Both the position numbers and the translations under genes were made by a program. The notes under the pieces were generated by a model. The model searched no databases. It was given only the letters and a program-made list of their open reading frames with translations, and was not told the DNA's origin. Shown piece by piece: positions 51,301 to 64,000 of a stretch of DNA of 64,000 bases. The stretch spans positions 2,046,001-2,110,000 of the forward strand of contig OY292277.1 of the NCBI GenBank assembly GCA_958496175.1, written 5' to 3'. Numbering within the stretch: position 1 is the stretch's first letter; every line of letters starts with the position of its first letter. This stretch comes from Sisyra terminalis. Its lineage: Eukaryota > Arthropoda > Insecta > Neuroptera > Sisyridae.

Positions 51301-53439
51301 ATTCAGAAGCAATATGATTTACAGAAGGCATTGGCTTTTATGGGAAAATCTTTATAATATTCTGATTTAAGATTTCCGTCAGACTTTATTAACACTGATT
51401 GAAAAATAAAGTCCCAAGTCTAACGACTGACAGTTTTTGATCGTAAAAATATATGAGTCGCATAATTCAAAACAATTTTAAATCATTTTTAATCAATTTT
51501 TTATCAAAATATATCAGAAACAGTAGCCGTCCGCTTTAATAATGAATAGGTATGTTTTAATCATAGACCTTGTTAATCCATACATACCCAATATTCTGTT
51601 GAAATAAAAATTGTAATTGTTCTCAGTATCTTCAGTGTTATATAAACTTATACTTTTTGGATGTTCTGGTTATTCATTAATATGCAAACACCTAAAATAA
51701 GAACACCTAATATACAATACGGACCTGTTTGTTTTTTTGTCTAAAACTGCGACAAGTTAATGTGACTACTTACAAATATGTGGCCTTTTTCTTTCTTTTT
51801 TCTTGAAAGAAGACTAAACATAGCTCATTATCTTATCTGTGGCTGGCACTCCAAAGCGATATGAATAAAGAGTATTAATAACAAGCATCAGGAATTGTTT
51901 CAAGTCACACGATGTGTTTTCGAACGACGAAGCTTTACCATCCACCACTCACGTCCGGCAAACTTCTCTTCGAGATTTCAAAATTGTTAATGAAGAGACG
52001 GAGGAACTGCGATATTGTATATATTTTTTGCGAAACCACAAATTGCAACCTTCTAACTGTAGAGTGGATCTATATTTAAAAGAACAAGTATTAGAAAAAT
52101 AAACACAAAAGCAATTATCTTTTCTTTCGTTGAAATAATATATTGAATCAATCATACCTAAATAAACGAAAACGATAGTTGTGCGTAGCGTAGTGGAAGA
52201 CTGTTGACAAATATCATAAAACACATTTATCATCAACTTTTATTTCGCTCGTTATTAATATTTCAAGACTGTCGAAAGATCAAAGCTTTTTCCTCTGTGT
52301 TGAAAGTGTAAAAGTTTGTCAACAAATTTTATATTTCGTTTTTTTTTTTCTCTTTTATGAGGAAACATATTTTACTAAAGAAAATAAATTAAACTCAAGC
52401 TCAATTTTAGTTTTAAACAGTGCATAAAATTGTCAAACTTTATTGTAACTTTTATTTCCGTTATCTTACTGTTTTGTCTAATTTGAAAAACGATTCACTT
52501 TATTACCTAAATCGTTATTATTTTTAAAATTTCACTGTTGTAAAATGTGATGAATATTTGTCATATTATACTTAAAAACGGCCTATACGGAAACTAACTA
52601 ACTTTTCTCTGGGAATAATTAGCGCACAAATAAGAGGATGTTTTAAAAAATTGATATGCAAATCGGGAAATAATTTGATCTATTTGATGTTACAGAAATA
52701 TAAATCAAAGCATTGCAGAAAATAATAAGGTAAACGTTGTTATAACCGTTGTAAAACTATTTCAAAAGAAATTACATTGGACACATAGAAATAATCATGG
52801 TGGTTGCCTACACAACGCAATTATCTTAAAAATTGCTTTAACCATACTCTTTATAGCTTGTGGTTATTGGAATAGTTGGAATATTATTCATAAATCGACC
52901 AATACAAGAATGAAAAGAAAATTAAATGAGTTTAAAATGCCAAAATAAAGAATCTTAGTAAGTACAAGAAGAAAATCTAAATATACATTACGCTCATAAA
53001 AAGTGACAACTTTTGAAACTTTTGGAGACGCGGTGTTTTTGTACTCCAATTCCAATCAACAGTTTTTATGGAAGTACATACATTTTATAAACTTTAAAGA
53101 GGAAGACAAATATTATATAATATCTACTAACCTTTTATTAACCGCTTCAAAGAAATGATGCTCAAATTACTGAAGTGATCAAATCCCAAATAACAATCGA
53201 CGCTATGATTTAAGTATGTCCAACTTAATGTTATAATTGTTGCCAACAATAAATTAATAAAATTTTCTAAGGTGATTCAATAATGCTTTATAGGATTTAT
53301 AGCAAGAAATATTTGATTTTATGTTGTTTGTTTTTCTGTAATATATTGGGGAAGGAGGTTTGAACAATTAGTAATTAAAAAAAACGTAAACAAATGTAAA
53401 CAACTGATTTAAATTACCGCAAAACAAAAAAATCGGTGA
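45376..53439. other. Gene-free stretch
   Basis: No gene recognised in this 8-kb block. The segment 50,280-50,760 is less AT-rich with a 96-codon minus-strand frame (50,302-50,592) that has no family resemblance. A 62-codon plus-strand frame at 51,914-52,102 ends beside an AATAAA but is likewise unrecognised. Conserved non-coding DNA is possible. Confidence 0.45.
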
Positions 53440-54400
53440 CAATTATTAAGGGGTGATACGCAATTGCGAAGCTCAAAAAAGACGTATTTTATGATTTTTT
53501 TTCATAAAAATAGTTTTTATTTAATAATAACACAAATAGAACCAACTTTTAAGAATTCAATAGCGCGTCGATCATGTACAAATATTGATGTACATCGCTC
53601 CTGTAGATGATGCCCCGCACGACCTCCAAAAAAGGCGTTTGTCGGTAATCTCCATTTCGGTGGTTTGGATTATCAGAAATCAAAAAATATGGTGAATTCT
53701 TTTAAAGGATGGATTAATACAGTTATTGAACAGGTATCTGTTCAATCCGTTAAATCTTATTCCTTCTCTCAAAACTAAGAAGATTGGATAAAAATTTGAG
53801 ATCAATCAGTGGAGCCATTTCTGAAAAATCGAGGTCACCGACTTTAAAAATACTGTTTTGAGAAAAAAACGTTTAAATTTTAAGAAGTAATAAACACATA
53901 ATTAAAGAAAAAACTACAGCATTCATTGTATCATCTTTTCAGGGGTCAGAAGAGGAACCATCTACAGTATTGTTAGTTTTTAATAAATCCAGCTAGTGTT
54001 GTCATCGAGCCATTCTTCTTTCTCGCATCGGAGATCATCACACATTCTGCGTCCTCTTTGTCAACATTAGCATGAGCTGCGGTGCCTGATGAAACTCCTA
54101 ATGCACTCATAAAGTACAATAATGATTTTGCATCTACATTGAACATTCCAGCTAAATCACATTGAACAATTTTTGGAGTTATTTTCCATATTAGCTGATT
54201 ACAACTCTCAGTATTATTTTTTGTAAATCTACCTATCCACCTTTCCAATTATTTTACGTCGCTAAGATTTTCAACTACACCATGAACCTTCCCCACCTGA
54301 GTATATTTCGTGGTGAAGCTTTGCATCAGTCGAACAATAGTGATAATATGTTTCCCCAAATTCAGGTATATCTCTGAAAATATTTATCGGATTGACTTCA
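53440..54400 (-). mobile_element. Remnant of a Mutator/Phantom-like DNA transposon
   Basis: A minus-strand open frame (54,248-53,973, 91 codons) reads like the C-terminal part of the Mutator-like transposase of Phantom-type elements. It has a segment like TESCNQLIWKITPKIVQ, then an ALGVSSGTAAHANVDKEDAE region where such proteins have a conserved LGV-x-P/S-G motif, then basic residues. Just upstream, after a break, codons give YYHYCSTDAKLHHE and GGEGSWCS (about 54,350-54,275), matching the C-P-x-G-x-D-S-W-C neighbourhood of that family. Downstream, GTTTTGAGAAAAAAACG (about 53,854-53,870) resembles terminal sequence common to such elements. Exact ends were not found. Frameshifts and stops show it is inactive. 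Confidence 0.5.
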
Positions 54401-56305
54401 CATTTTCAGAAAATATAATTAAATATATGTACATTCCGAAAATGCAAAAGGAAATCGAATTTTTGAAATTCTAACTGCGTTAAATCACTTAAACAATTTT
54501 CCATGAACAGAAAAATACTCAAAATAGTTTCAAATTACTATTTGGAAATCCTTTCATAATGTTAATATTTTTGTGCACCTAAGATAATGAATTTTATTCC
54601 AAATTTAGTGTATAAGTCATCAGTCATCCCTTATTTTTCCACCCTTAAACGAGCATCATTGTCAGTACAGATTGGAGTGCAAAATATACCTTTTTATAGT
54701 CATTTATTTTATACTGACTGACCATATTTTATGACTCAATATAATACCAAACAATTCGTATTTTCACACTGCCATAAAATAAAATTTATACCTACATTTT
54801 AAAGCATAGCCAAAGGCTAGTTTCATCTACTAACTCTTCTTCTGGGAATAGATATTTGATGTATAATGGATTGCCTATACAACGCAGTAAAGTAAAATTT
54901 ATGTACTATACTTCCAGGAAAAACGTTTAGTTTCAAGAAATTGCGTTTCACGACAAATTATCATTGAACGATATAAATAATATTTTATAAAATATAATTG
55001 AATAGAATATCTTCGAAAATACCATAAAATCTTACAAAATTTAACGTCTTTTTAGAAATATTAAAATTCATTTATTAAACAAAATGAACCTGAAAAATTC
55101 GTTAATGGTTTTAAATGTTGAGAACTTATTAAGAAAAGAATATTTATATATAATAATTAAAATAAATTTTTTAATAAAATTCGATTAGAACGACTAAATT
55201 TGGTTGTATCTTGGCTAGTTGAATCGATTTGTGTGGTCCAGGCAATGACGTGGTAAATAATCTATAACACTAAACTAGATAAATGTTAACGTGTTAACTA
55301 CAAGGACCCTCAAACAAGGTAACATCTTCAAAAGAATATTTAGTCATAACATCATCAACCGCTATCCCAAAAGGACTTTCTCAAGATATCTTTCTCAATT
55401 CGAAACAATTTATATCCATTGTCTTGACTCTTTTTTTTCATATTTGAACAGGTCATTTCCAATTTATAAGTGTCAGTAAATACTCGAAACAAACTTAAAA
55501 ATTTATCTAATTATTAAATTACTGTGAAATTTTTTAACAAGCCTCCATTACGTGAGGGAGGGGCTGGAATTTTTGTTCCATAGAAGATTGACGACAGTAT
55601 AGCCATACGTATTTAATCATATTATTTTAACACCTATTTTAAGGAATGGGAATGTTTTTTCAACCGAAATACTTCAACGACCAATTTGTATGAGTGATTG
55701 AATCGAACGATAACTGTATTAGTTTTAGTGTTTTCTCTGTCAACGAATTGTTGTCTTTGTAAACGGTTCTTATTTCCATCATGGACAGGACACTTCTTAA
55801 GTGGTCAAGTGGTTACTGGCTACTAAGTAAATAAATAAATAGATATGTCCTCAAAGTGAATCTTATATAAGGGCCACAACTCGTTTTACACATACCTCAC
55901 CAGTCGTTAGATTTCAATCAAAAATTTTAGTGTTTCGAAATTAAGCTTTTGTGTACACGAATTTTATTTGATTTAAAGTTGTTACCTTAATTAATGACAT
56001 TTAATTTTCCATGCGGAACCTCACATACCGTTCGAGAAAATAACAACTCGTTCGCCGTATTTGTATTTGATAAATAACACAAACAATAACAAACCGAGAA
56101 TGTTTACAAAGCATTTCAACATTAACATAATGAAGTGGATGATATGTGCATTCTATGCTGTCACGAAGTCTTTTAAGCGTTGAGTAATCCTCTAACATTA
56201 ACGTAAAGAAGAAAACGAAATTACATGCATAGATACACATGAAATACTTGTGTTAAATGAAAGTTTTTTTTTTTTACATTTGACGAAAAAAGTAAAAAGA
56301 TTGAT
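54401..56305. other. Gene-free stretch downstream of polybromo
   Basis: No gene recognised. AT-rich sequence lying 3' of polybromo; any neighbouring transcription unit is not visible. Confidence 0.5.
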
Positions 56306-56321
56306 TTTATTCAAATTTATT
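56306..56321 (-). terminator. polybromo poly(A) signals
   Basis: Two AATAAA hexamers on the minus strand, at 56,316-56,321 and 56,306-56,311, lie 54 to 69 bases after the polybromo stop codon. They are the likely cleavage and polyadenylation signals and imply a very short 3' UTR. Confidence 0.6.
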
Positions 56322-56374
56322 TGTCTTAATACAATAAATAAAAAATACTGCAATTAAAAAAATATTTGTAATCT

Positions 56375-59300
56375 TCATTTTGCTTCATTCTGCAACATAA
56401 AAACATCACGTAACATGAGATCACGCAGTGACCATAAAGCAGCTGTTATTGAGGGATGATTAGAAGCTCCGTTTTCCAGCCAATTTTTTGGCAAACGTGC
56501 CGGGTCTGGTACTGTCGTATTCTCGGGAGTAGCCGTTAATGTTTTCTCCCACGGACACATAAACTTATTATTTACATTTAATCCTTCGATATATCTACAA
56601 AAAAAAAAATAATAAAAATAAAAAAAAAATCCATTAAAAAAAAAATAACAAAATTAAACTTACTTTATATAGGCCTCTGAATGCATTACTCTCGTTGGCG
56701 TTGGAGGAATCGAAATAAAAAGTGGCTCCGCCGATTTTTGGGCCACACCAGCTGAGAACATTAAATCATTTTAAATTAATCAAGAAATCCGATTTTTTGT
56801 AACCCAATGGATTATTTTATTAGTAATACCTTGAACAGTTGTAATGGGAGTTGGGGATGAGCCCCGTAAGTGATTCGCGGTGAAAACCGGGGCTGTACTA
56901 ACCACTGCAATGTTAGTATCGAATATGTTAGCGATGAAATGTAACAACGAACATTAAAATTTTAAAAATGAAAAAAATTATCGTAAAAATAATAATAGAA
57001 AATTTGTAAAATTTTCAAAGTTAAAGGACAGAAAGATATTTGTCAAATTATTAGAGAAATTTTCTTGAAAATGTACTTATTCGCAAATCAGTCAGTACCA
57101 GGTAAGTCTAGTTTCATTATCATTTTACTACCTTTATGTCCTTTTAAAGTAAATTTGGCCAACCTTCAGTAACGCGTCCAGTAAACAATACTTTTAAAAC
57201 TCGTTTCTAAAACTAAATTCTTTTGCACATCCTCCACGTTTACTTTCCAAATTTAACTAACAAAAGTTATATGACAGCGTTCAAAATATTGACCATATTT
57301 CTTCTTAAGTTTATTATTAAACAATAAAAATTAACAAAATGAATTAGTCACAACATTCACTTCTGTCATTTTTCATCAAAGCAAGACAACAATGTTGTTT
57401 TACTTACTCGAAGTACTTGGCGTTACACTCACAACCTTTGTTGCAGCCAACGCAGCCGCTGCATTTTTCTTTGACGGAACATAATTTCTGAAAAGATAAA
57501 TTATAAACAAAAAAACAGAATTTTATTATTGGATAAATAATTTACTTGCTCCGTTCAACCACACATCGTCCATTTCCCTTGTTGATATGAACTTCTCGAA
57601 CGTGACGCGCCAAACGAATGAGTTGAGGAAAAGACGGTGCACATTTCTTGATACGAATGCATCCGCGCCAATGGCATTGGTATTCTGGTTCTTTAACGCC
57701 CGCGAAGTGCTGTTGAACGCATCCGGAACCATCATGTAGGCAATGATCGAGCAGATCGTTTACGTCCTCAAATTGATAATCGCAATCGCCCCATAAACAC
57801 TCAAAGACAAAATCTCCGGCTGGATTTCCTGCATTTTCCTCGTTGCATCGTGCAGCCTTTTCCTCCCACGACTGTTTCTCACCGGCCGGCAACGAACGCC
57901 ACTCGTTACCCACAATTCGACTAATTTCTCCAAACGTCGACTCCGGATTGTTCTGTGCCACCGTCTTACGAACTTCACTCGAATATAAAATGTATCCGGT
58001 TACAATCTTTTTCCCACTTTTCTACAATCCAATGAAAACAATGTGTTTATTTTTTTTTTCTTTTTGTACTTTTGATTTCAAATTACAGCTTTTTTTGACG
58101 AAACTGGTGTTACGGTCGTAGGTACAGTCGAAACCGGAGTAGGAATTGGAATGTCTCCCGAACCTACAGATGGAGGTCCTCCATCTAGCGAATCTTCCAT
58201 CAACATATCCATTTCAGCATTCAATTTCGGCAACAAAGGTGAAGCCTCCTAAATTAGAAACAAAATAAATTATCGACTCCTTTCAATTGTTGGCATCATC
58301 TTGCATTTTCATCTTGCAAAAACAAAATCTAAATATTTTGGTTATTTCCAGTAAAAAAGGTTTTATCAAGCAAGTGTTTTTATTCTTGGACGGCGCCAGA
58401 AAACAGAAAAGTCAAGGAAAATTTAGTATTGATGATTACTACTTACCACGTCCAGTAAACGAGCTGGTTGAACTTTAACTTCAGGAACGGATGAGACAGG
58501 TTCAGAAGGTATCTGTCGTCATGCAAAATAAACACACGTCATGCTTAAAAATTAGTTTTCCATATTACGTTTTCGTTCAACAAAAAACAAAAAAAAACTA
58601 CCTTAACTTTCTGTGGATTAATCAAACGTCGGAAGAAATAAACTTCGTCTTCAGTCACCGACTGACTATGTGAATATCGCTTGAGACCATTCGCTGGTAA
58701 TTTGGTTATTGTACGTTTCACTTCATCATACGTGGATTCACACACGAAAACGTCCGTTTCGGGAATTTCAGTTAAACGACCTAAAATTCCAACGGAAATA
58801 AAAGGTGAAAAAAGTGGGAAAATAAAGATTAAAAAGTTCAAGTTAAATAAGCCGATGTTTTCTATTTTCTTCAAATTACGTTAATATAGAATGTTTTCAA
58901 TCTGTTGTTGATTAAATATATGTATATTTTTTTGATTATATAAAATATCCAATCACATAGTTCATCAAGTATTCTCTTGATTAATTTATTACAACTCTGC
59001 TGAACAACAATATTTAATCCATCACAATGAACAGCTGAATTAGCGACAAATAACTCGCCAAATATTAAACTTACTTGAAATGTAATCAGTGTATTCCAAA
59101 ACCGAACATTTTCCTACAATTCCAACAATTGGATTCGTATCTTCCACCGTCGACATAAAAACCTCTTGTTTATAAAACATCTTCAGAGGCAAGTGTGGAA
59201 TTTCCGAAGGAATAACCAACCAAGGTCCCCGAAAATAACTTTTTCCACTGAAAGATACAAGCTATTATTTTTATTGTTCGAATGTATTTATATTTGAATA

Positions 59301-62300
59301 TACTCTTTAGTTTCCCAAATTGTATCAATTTGTGCAATCATTTGACGTCCTCCATCAGTTACGACATAAACGAAATCCCCGCTTTTAACAACACCACTAC
59401 ACATGGTATTATATTGCTCGTAGTAGACGTTTCCCTCTTCCATATTTTCATTAACAGCCGTGAAAGCAATAACATTAGGTTTGTCCTTTTCGACCAAGTG
59501 CTCTTGTTCGGCCAATTCGGCTAGTTCATCTTTGTGCTTTTCGACTCGTTCTCGGAACACGGACATAACCCGTCGCGGTTCCAATGGAACGCTGCGATCC
59601 ACCAGCTTAACAACACCCTCGGGCACCGGCCACACTTTGATTTTCTTGAAAGCTCGAGCTCGAGTTGAGTAACGAGATTCACACACGTACACATCCTTAT
59701 CCGCGTAACCTTCCGGTCGCATTTTTATGTAATCTTTAATATTTAACACACAACAACGATCTTTCACTTCGTTTAACGGAACGGCTACGTGGGCGTCGGA
59801 TTTGAAAACTTCCTTTTCGAGAAACTTTCTCGTTGTTACATGATACGTTTCACTGGGACGCAAAAAATAATTTCCGTACAACATTTGCTGCCCTTCCGTG
59901 TTGGTCCATAGACGTTCAATAACGATAATACTAGGATCGATTCCTTTTTCTTTCGAATCGATATAAACAAACTCGCCAACTCGAAAAGTGCGCTGATTAC
60001 ATGTCATTGAATCGCCGATATTCTCCTTTGGACTTGTACTATCTGAGCCTCGACTTTCATTTTCCTCCTCGGGAACTTCTTGATTGATTTTTTGTTGTTT
60101 TGCAGTTTCAATCGCCGAAGTTAAGTCCATTAACGTGTAACCAAGAGCTGGTGAATGTAGTAAGTCTCCATTACGACAAAGTTCGTCCCTTTGGCGAATA
60201 AAAAACGATTGCAGTTCAATTGAATCCTCAAAAACTTGCGAATCAGTGCGTGATAAACGACGAGCTCGTTCCAAACAAGAAAACATATCTTCCTGAAAAA
60301 CATCAAGGCGACGATAAACTCCTCGATCTAACCGGCGTTTAATTAAATCCAATGACAAAGCTCGAATTCTAAAAAAAGAAAAAGATTTCTATTAATCCGA
60401 AACAATTATTACTGTATCACATTATACTTTTTTCCGTCAATCTCATCGTGTTCAACGAGTTCCGCCATCGAGTCCGAATAGCATCGTCCTTCTTCATCCT
60501 GATGATTGTACACAGATGTAAACAAACTGGCCAATAAATCTTGAACAGCACCTTGCACATCCGGAACCGTATCCTCACCTTCACTATCGCGAATTTGTTG
60601 TTTGGTTTGCAAACAAACACGTTGCAAAATCAATGCATCTTTATAAATTTGCGAATCCGGTTCATTATATTTACACGCATTATCAAACATCAAAATAAAA
60701 TCAGACACTAATTCGTCAAGAGTTTCGTAAATATTCGAACGCAGTTTCGCTGAAATTTTCTCCATATCAATCGGCTGTTTGATTACCTCATAATAATCAG
60801 GATAGTCCTAAACAAATCAGAACAGAAAAATAAAATATCATACGGACCATGCACGCAAAAGCCAAGAAAAAGAAAACTTTAGATGTAAAGCATGAAAAAT
60901 GAAATACAAATTAAAAAAACATGAAGTTTAAAACCAAAATAAACTGGGTTTTGTTTGATGAAAATTGGAAAGAACATAAAATATTGATGAATAACCACAG
61001 CCGTACCTTACTTTTCCGACAACTAGCATAAGTAGGCTGGAACAAAAACTTCATGTCCTTTTATGCATTACATTGTTGAGATTCACAAAAAAATGATCAA
61101 TTCAATACACGCGGAAAAAAATGATTGAATCACGTAAAATTTTGCATAAAAAGAATTGAGGTATCATTTTTCTGTATCATTTAATATTTCAGCACACGAG
61201 GCTTAACACAAAACTATGTTAAGTCTCGCTACTTAAACCCTTACCAAACATTTAAATCAATTTCAAAATTAATTGTTCAATTTAATACTTACACTTTTCG
61301 AAGGCAATTTCATAAAAATCAAAGCAAGTTGCCTGTCGGATTTTGGTTCTCGATAATCTCGAATGGCATCGTACAACGTACGTAACTTTTGCTCCAGAGG
61401 AGTCAAAATCTTTCGAGGTTTAACTCTACAAAAGACACAATAAAGTCAATTGTTGATAAAAAAACATGTAACAAAGAAAATAAATACCGAGTTATATTGC
61501 GTTTTTCGGGTGGCGGATTTAATTCTTTCACCTTATCCATCAAAACTTTCTCCAACAAAATCGAGTCGTTATACACCATCGAGTTTTCCTCATTATACTG
61601 TCGACAATTTGAAAACATTAACTTGAAATCGTTAATCAATTCCTCCTCGCTGGTATATTTTTCGTTTTTAATTTTGTTTTCGATTGTAATCACGTCGATA
61701 GGTTCTGCAATTACTTGATAGTAGTCAAAGTAGAGTTTCTTGGATGGCTTTTCCATGAAAAGGAGCAGAGGTTGACGACCATCTTCACACTATAATGCAA
61801 CCTTTCTTTTATTAAATCATGCATTTTTGGAAGAAAAAAAAAACTTAAACTTTACCGCGTAATCAATTAAAGTTCTAATTAAAATGTGTAACTTTCGCTT
61901 TAATGGGAAATTGTCTTTGTATCGGCCTTTAGACGCGGAGTTGGGAGTTGATTGCCGTTTGGTAACCTTTTTTTTAACGCCACGAGAATCCTCTGACTCG
62001 GCATCACTATCGGAATATTGATCGATTTCTAGTAGTTCCTGAACTTTGAGTTGCATTAACTTTTGCAATTTTACAGTGTCCTAAAAATGAAAATGAAATA
62101 GTTATAGCATTAATAATAATAAGTAGAGAATTCATGTCATTAAAAGTATCGTCATTGGAATGTTGTTTACTGATTTTTTCAAATCTGCAATGACGAAAAG
62201 CTTTTGATGTCATGACTTTGGATTGTAATACGATTACCTTGTACAATTTCGAGGTGTGTACATTGTACTTTTTTGCATTTTCAAACATAATATTCATATC

Positions 62301-63620
62301 TCCCGCGACTTCGCTAATCGTTCCGTAGTCACCTTTGGTTAGTTTCATTTTGATTTGTGACAAGGAAACGGGATTTTTAATTTCTTTATAATAATCAGGA
62401 TAGTAACGTTTGGATGGTAACTTCCAAAATGGTTCGCTCAGGAGATGACCCTGATTGTTGGTTTCTTTGCGAACAGTGGCAAATAACTGCCACTGCGGAT
62501 TGTCCAGATCGCCAATTTCGGTGTCTTCATCCATCACCTCTTCCACTTCCGTTTCAGACTCTTCGTCTTTCAAAGCTGCCGTCACCGCCGACAAACTTTG
62601 CACTCCTCGCAAACGCTTGTTTCGAATACGTTCGCTGCTTTTTCCGGCTAAAAATTTTCCGTGTTCAATCTCAATTTTTTTACTAGAAATAGTCTTTTTT
62701 AACGCTTTCGCATCCTTATAGATTTGTGATCCTGGCTCATTGAACAAACACGCATTTTTCGTCATCAACAGCAAGTCTTTTTCCATTTCCGCTAAACAAC
62801 TGTACTCATTATTTTGAATTTTCGTAGCAATTATTTTCAAATCTATTGGATTTTCGATGACCTCATAGTATTCCGGATATTTTTTCTTGGATGGCAGTAG
62901 TTGGAAGGCGGTGTGGAGTGAACGATTTTCGACATCAGTGGCCAACATAACAGCAGTGAACAGGTCTTCGAAAAGATTGATGTCGTCATCTGGATTTGTT
63001 GAACTTTCGGATATGTCTTCTGGAATATCAATATCGGATTTTTTGCCATCGCCCGCAGCAGCTTTACGAGCTAGCTTCCCAACTTTGAGAATAAGTTTAC
63101 CTTTGCCTTCAGCCTCCTCTTCCAACAGTCGAGTTTTCGTCGTCAGAAATAGATCCCAAAGGTCACACGCGTCTTTGTATTCCTGCGAGTTTTTCTTATA
63201 GAATGCCTTGGCGTTTTTCACCATCAGTTCTACGTCCGTTGTCATGTCCTCTGGATCTTCATACTCATCTGTCTTTAGCTTTTGCTGTACTTTAAGCAAA
63301 TCGATCGGATTGGACACCACATCGTAGTAGCCCGGCTCCTGGCGACGCTTTGGGGCACGAATAAACGCATCGCATAGCAACGCCCCATCCTCTTTTTTAA
63401 AATTTCTGATCGTATCGTAAAGTTGTTGACACACTTCACTCTTAATTAATAAATTTCATTAATTTTACCTGAAATTTCATAATATTTTGCGCTAACTTAC
63501 CGGATCGGCTTTTTTGCGTTTACGAACCGTTGGTCCAGAATTGGTCGACGTATCTGGATCCTCCAGAGTCTCCTCGTCAGTTCGACTGGCAATAGAACTT
63601 GTGCGACGTCGTTTACTCAT
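56375..63620 (-). CDS. Polybromo (PBRM1/BAP180), complete, 16 exons
   Basis: Chromatin-targeting subunit of the nuclear PBAP/PBAF SWI/SNF remodeller; its bromodomains read acetyl-lysine on histones. Spliced by hand it gives 1,648 residues, about the size I recall for fly Polybromo. Domains (approximate residues): basic N-terminus 1-40; bromodomains 1-6 at 43-143, 197-299, 357-460, 502-615, 627-735 and 749-855; BAH1 917-1034; BAH2 1118-1255; HMG box 1342-1405; two C2H2-type fingers (Cys1411/Cys1416/His1429/His1432 and Cys1452/Cys1457/His1476/His1481); conserved C-terminus 1560-1648 with HSEAYIKYIEGL and a W-S-L-R-D-L-M-L-R-D motif. The acetyl-lysine Asn is present in bromodomains 2-5 (Asn274, 433, 582, 709) but is Tyr121 in the first and Ser827 in the sixth. 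The ATG at 63,620 starts MSKRRR, like the vertebrate N-terminus. Every donor is GT and acceptor AG, with phases agreeing throughout. Confidence 0.96.
56375..63620 (-). other. Exon map of polybromo
   Basis: Exons in order (minus strand, high to low): 1 63,620-63,501; 2 63,440-62,238; 3 62,080-61,856; 4 61,789-61,488; 5 61,425-61,293; 6 60,807-60,428; 7 60,368-59,304; 8 59,247-59,075; 9 58,780-58,602; 10 58,512-58,447; 11 58,248-58,087; 12 58,021-57,546; 13 57,487-57,408; 14 56,904-56,830; 15 56,751-56,664; 16 56,594-56,375 (stop TGA). Coding total 4,947 bases. Introns are mostly 56-90 bases; the longest are 485 (60,808-61,292) and 503 (56,905-57,407), and neither holds anything notable. Exons 10, 11 and 13-15 encode the low-complexity linkers and are the least certain; a minor splice shift there would keep the frame. 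Confidence 0.85.
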
Positions 63621-64000
63621 ATTTTCAAATACTTTTGTAAAAAGTTTTCACTTAAAAAGTTGTTTCAAACAAAATGACCAATGCTAGGTTAGGAAACGTC
63701 TCTAAGCGTCACACTTGCATCAATAACAATCGTAACAATGAAAAACTAAACATAAATAATACACTCAAATAGTTTCACGTTCTTACGCAATAACTTTTAA
63801 GGAATTATTGGTATTTTCTCTACATTTTTCAACGATTTCAAAATTACTAACGATACTAAACAATTTCTCGTTCATAGAAAAAGCATTTGCTTGTTTTGAT
63901 CTTTTATCTCTTTTTGAATATGTGTATATGCAATCTATTGTTCTTTCTTTTACTCAAACGTAAGCGACCTAATGGCGTACCCAGGCAAGGTTTATAAAAT
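63621..64000 (-). promoter_or_regulatory. polybromo upstream region
   Basis: The 380 bases 5' of the polybromo ATG hold no open frame. They should contain its 5' UTR and promoter. I see no clear TATA box, initiator or E-box/DRE element that would fix the start site. A divergent gene could begin beyond the window edge. Confidence 0.4.

Noticed and set aside
62414..63201. Plus-strand open frames opposite polybromo
   Set aside because: They are antisense shadows of bromodomain exons, with no motif of their own.
62007..63434. A single 475-codon minus-strand reading frame
   Set aside because: It is exon 2 of polybromo read through its donor at 62,237. The last ~75 codons are intron 2 plus the start of exon 3 in another frame and lose all bromodomain similarity.
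63463..63471. TTTCAG|GTAAAA inside polybromo intron 1, resembling a recursive splice site
   Set aside because: The intron is only 60 bases, too short to need ratcheting, and using this acceptor would bring a stop codon into frame.

Overview
This is nuclear DNA from an animal, very probably an insect and most likely a fly (Diptera). It is AT-rich, gene-poor and strewn with decayed transposons. Its one clear gene has introns mostly of 56 to 90 bases, and its protein has the length and the C2H2 finger block I associate with fly Polybromo. A lower dipteran such as a fungus gnat or gall midge would fit, but the sequence alone does not fix the species.

Right end (56,375-63,620, minus strand): a complete 16-exon polybromo (PBRM1/BAP180) gene. 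By hand splicing it encodes about 1,648 residues: six bromodomains, two BAH domains, an HMG box, a pair of C2H2-type fingers and the conserved C-terminal segment. All exon phases agree. Polybromo is the chromatin-reading subunit of the PBAP form of the SWI/SNF remodeller.

The other ~56 kb holds no protein gene I can recognise. It contains: a degenerate hAT DNA transposon in two copies (3,297-4,393 and 37,443-38,424) with terminal inverted repeats and 8-bp target duplications; a 5'-truncated jockey-clade retrotransposon with a 13-bp target duplication (7,139-8,328); a second jockey-like copy (about 21,300-23,004) carrying a nested, truncated RNase-H-type non-LTR element with its own 12-bp target duplication; a small RT fragment (about 18,080-18,450); two Helitron-like elements (26,829 onward and 39,367-40,136) that both carry a tRNA-like module; a 2.4-kb diverged fold-back palindrome (32,228-34,595) with a further inverted-repeat insert in one arm; and remains of a Mutator/Phantom-like transposase (about 53,440-54,400). 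Two minus-strand segments ending in GTGAGT donors (41,252 and 44,725) look like 5' UTR first exons, so part of this territory may be intron or regulatory DNA of a large minus-strand gene whose coding exons lie outside the window.

The most unusual signal is a hammerhead-ribozyme-like core (CTGANGA, hairpin, GAAA). It occurs as head-to-head pairs at the centre of the palindrome and near 17.9-18.0 kb, with nearly equal spacing (92 and 91 bases), and as a single copy at 4,553.
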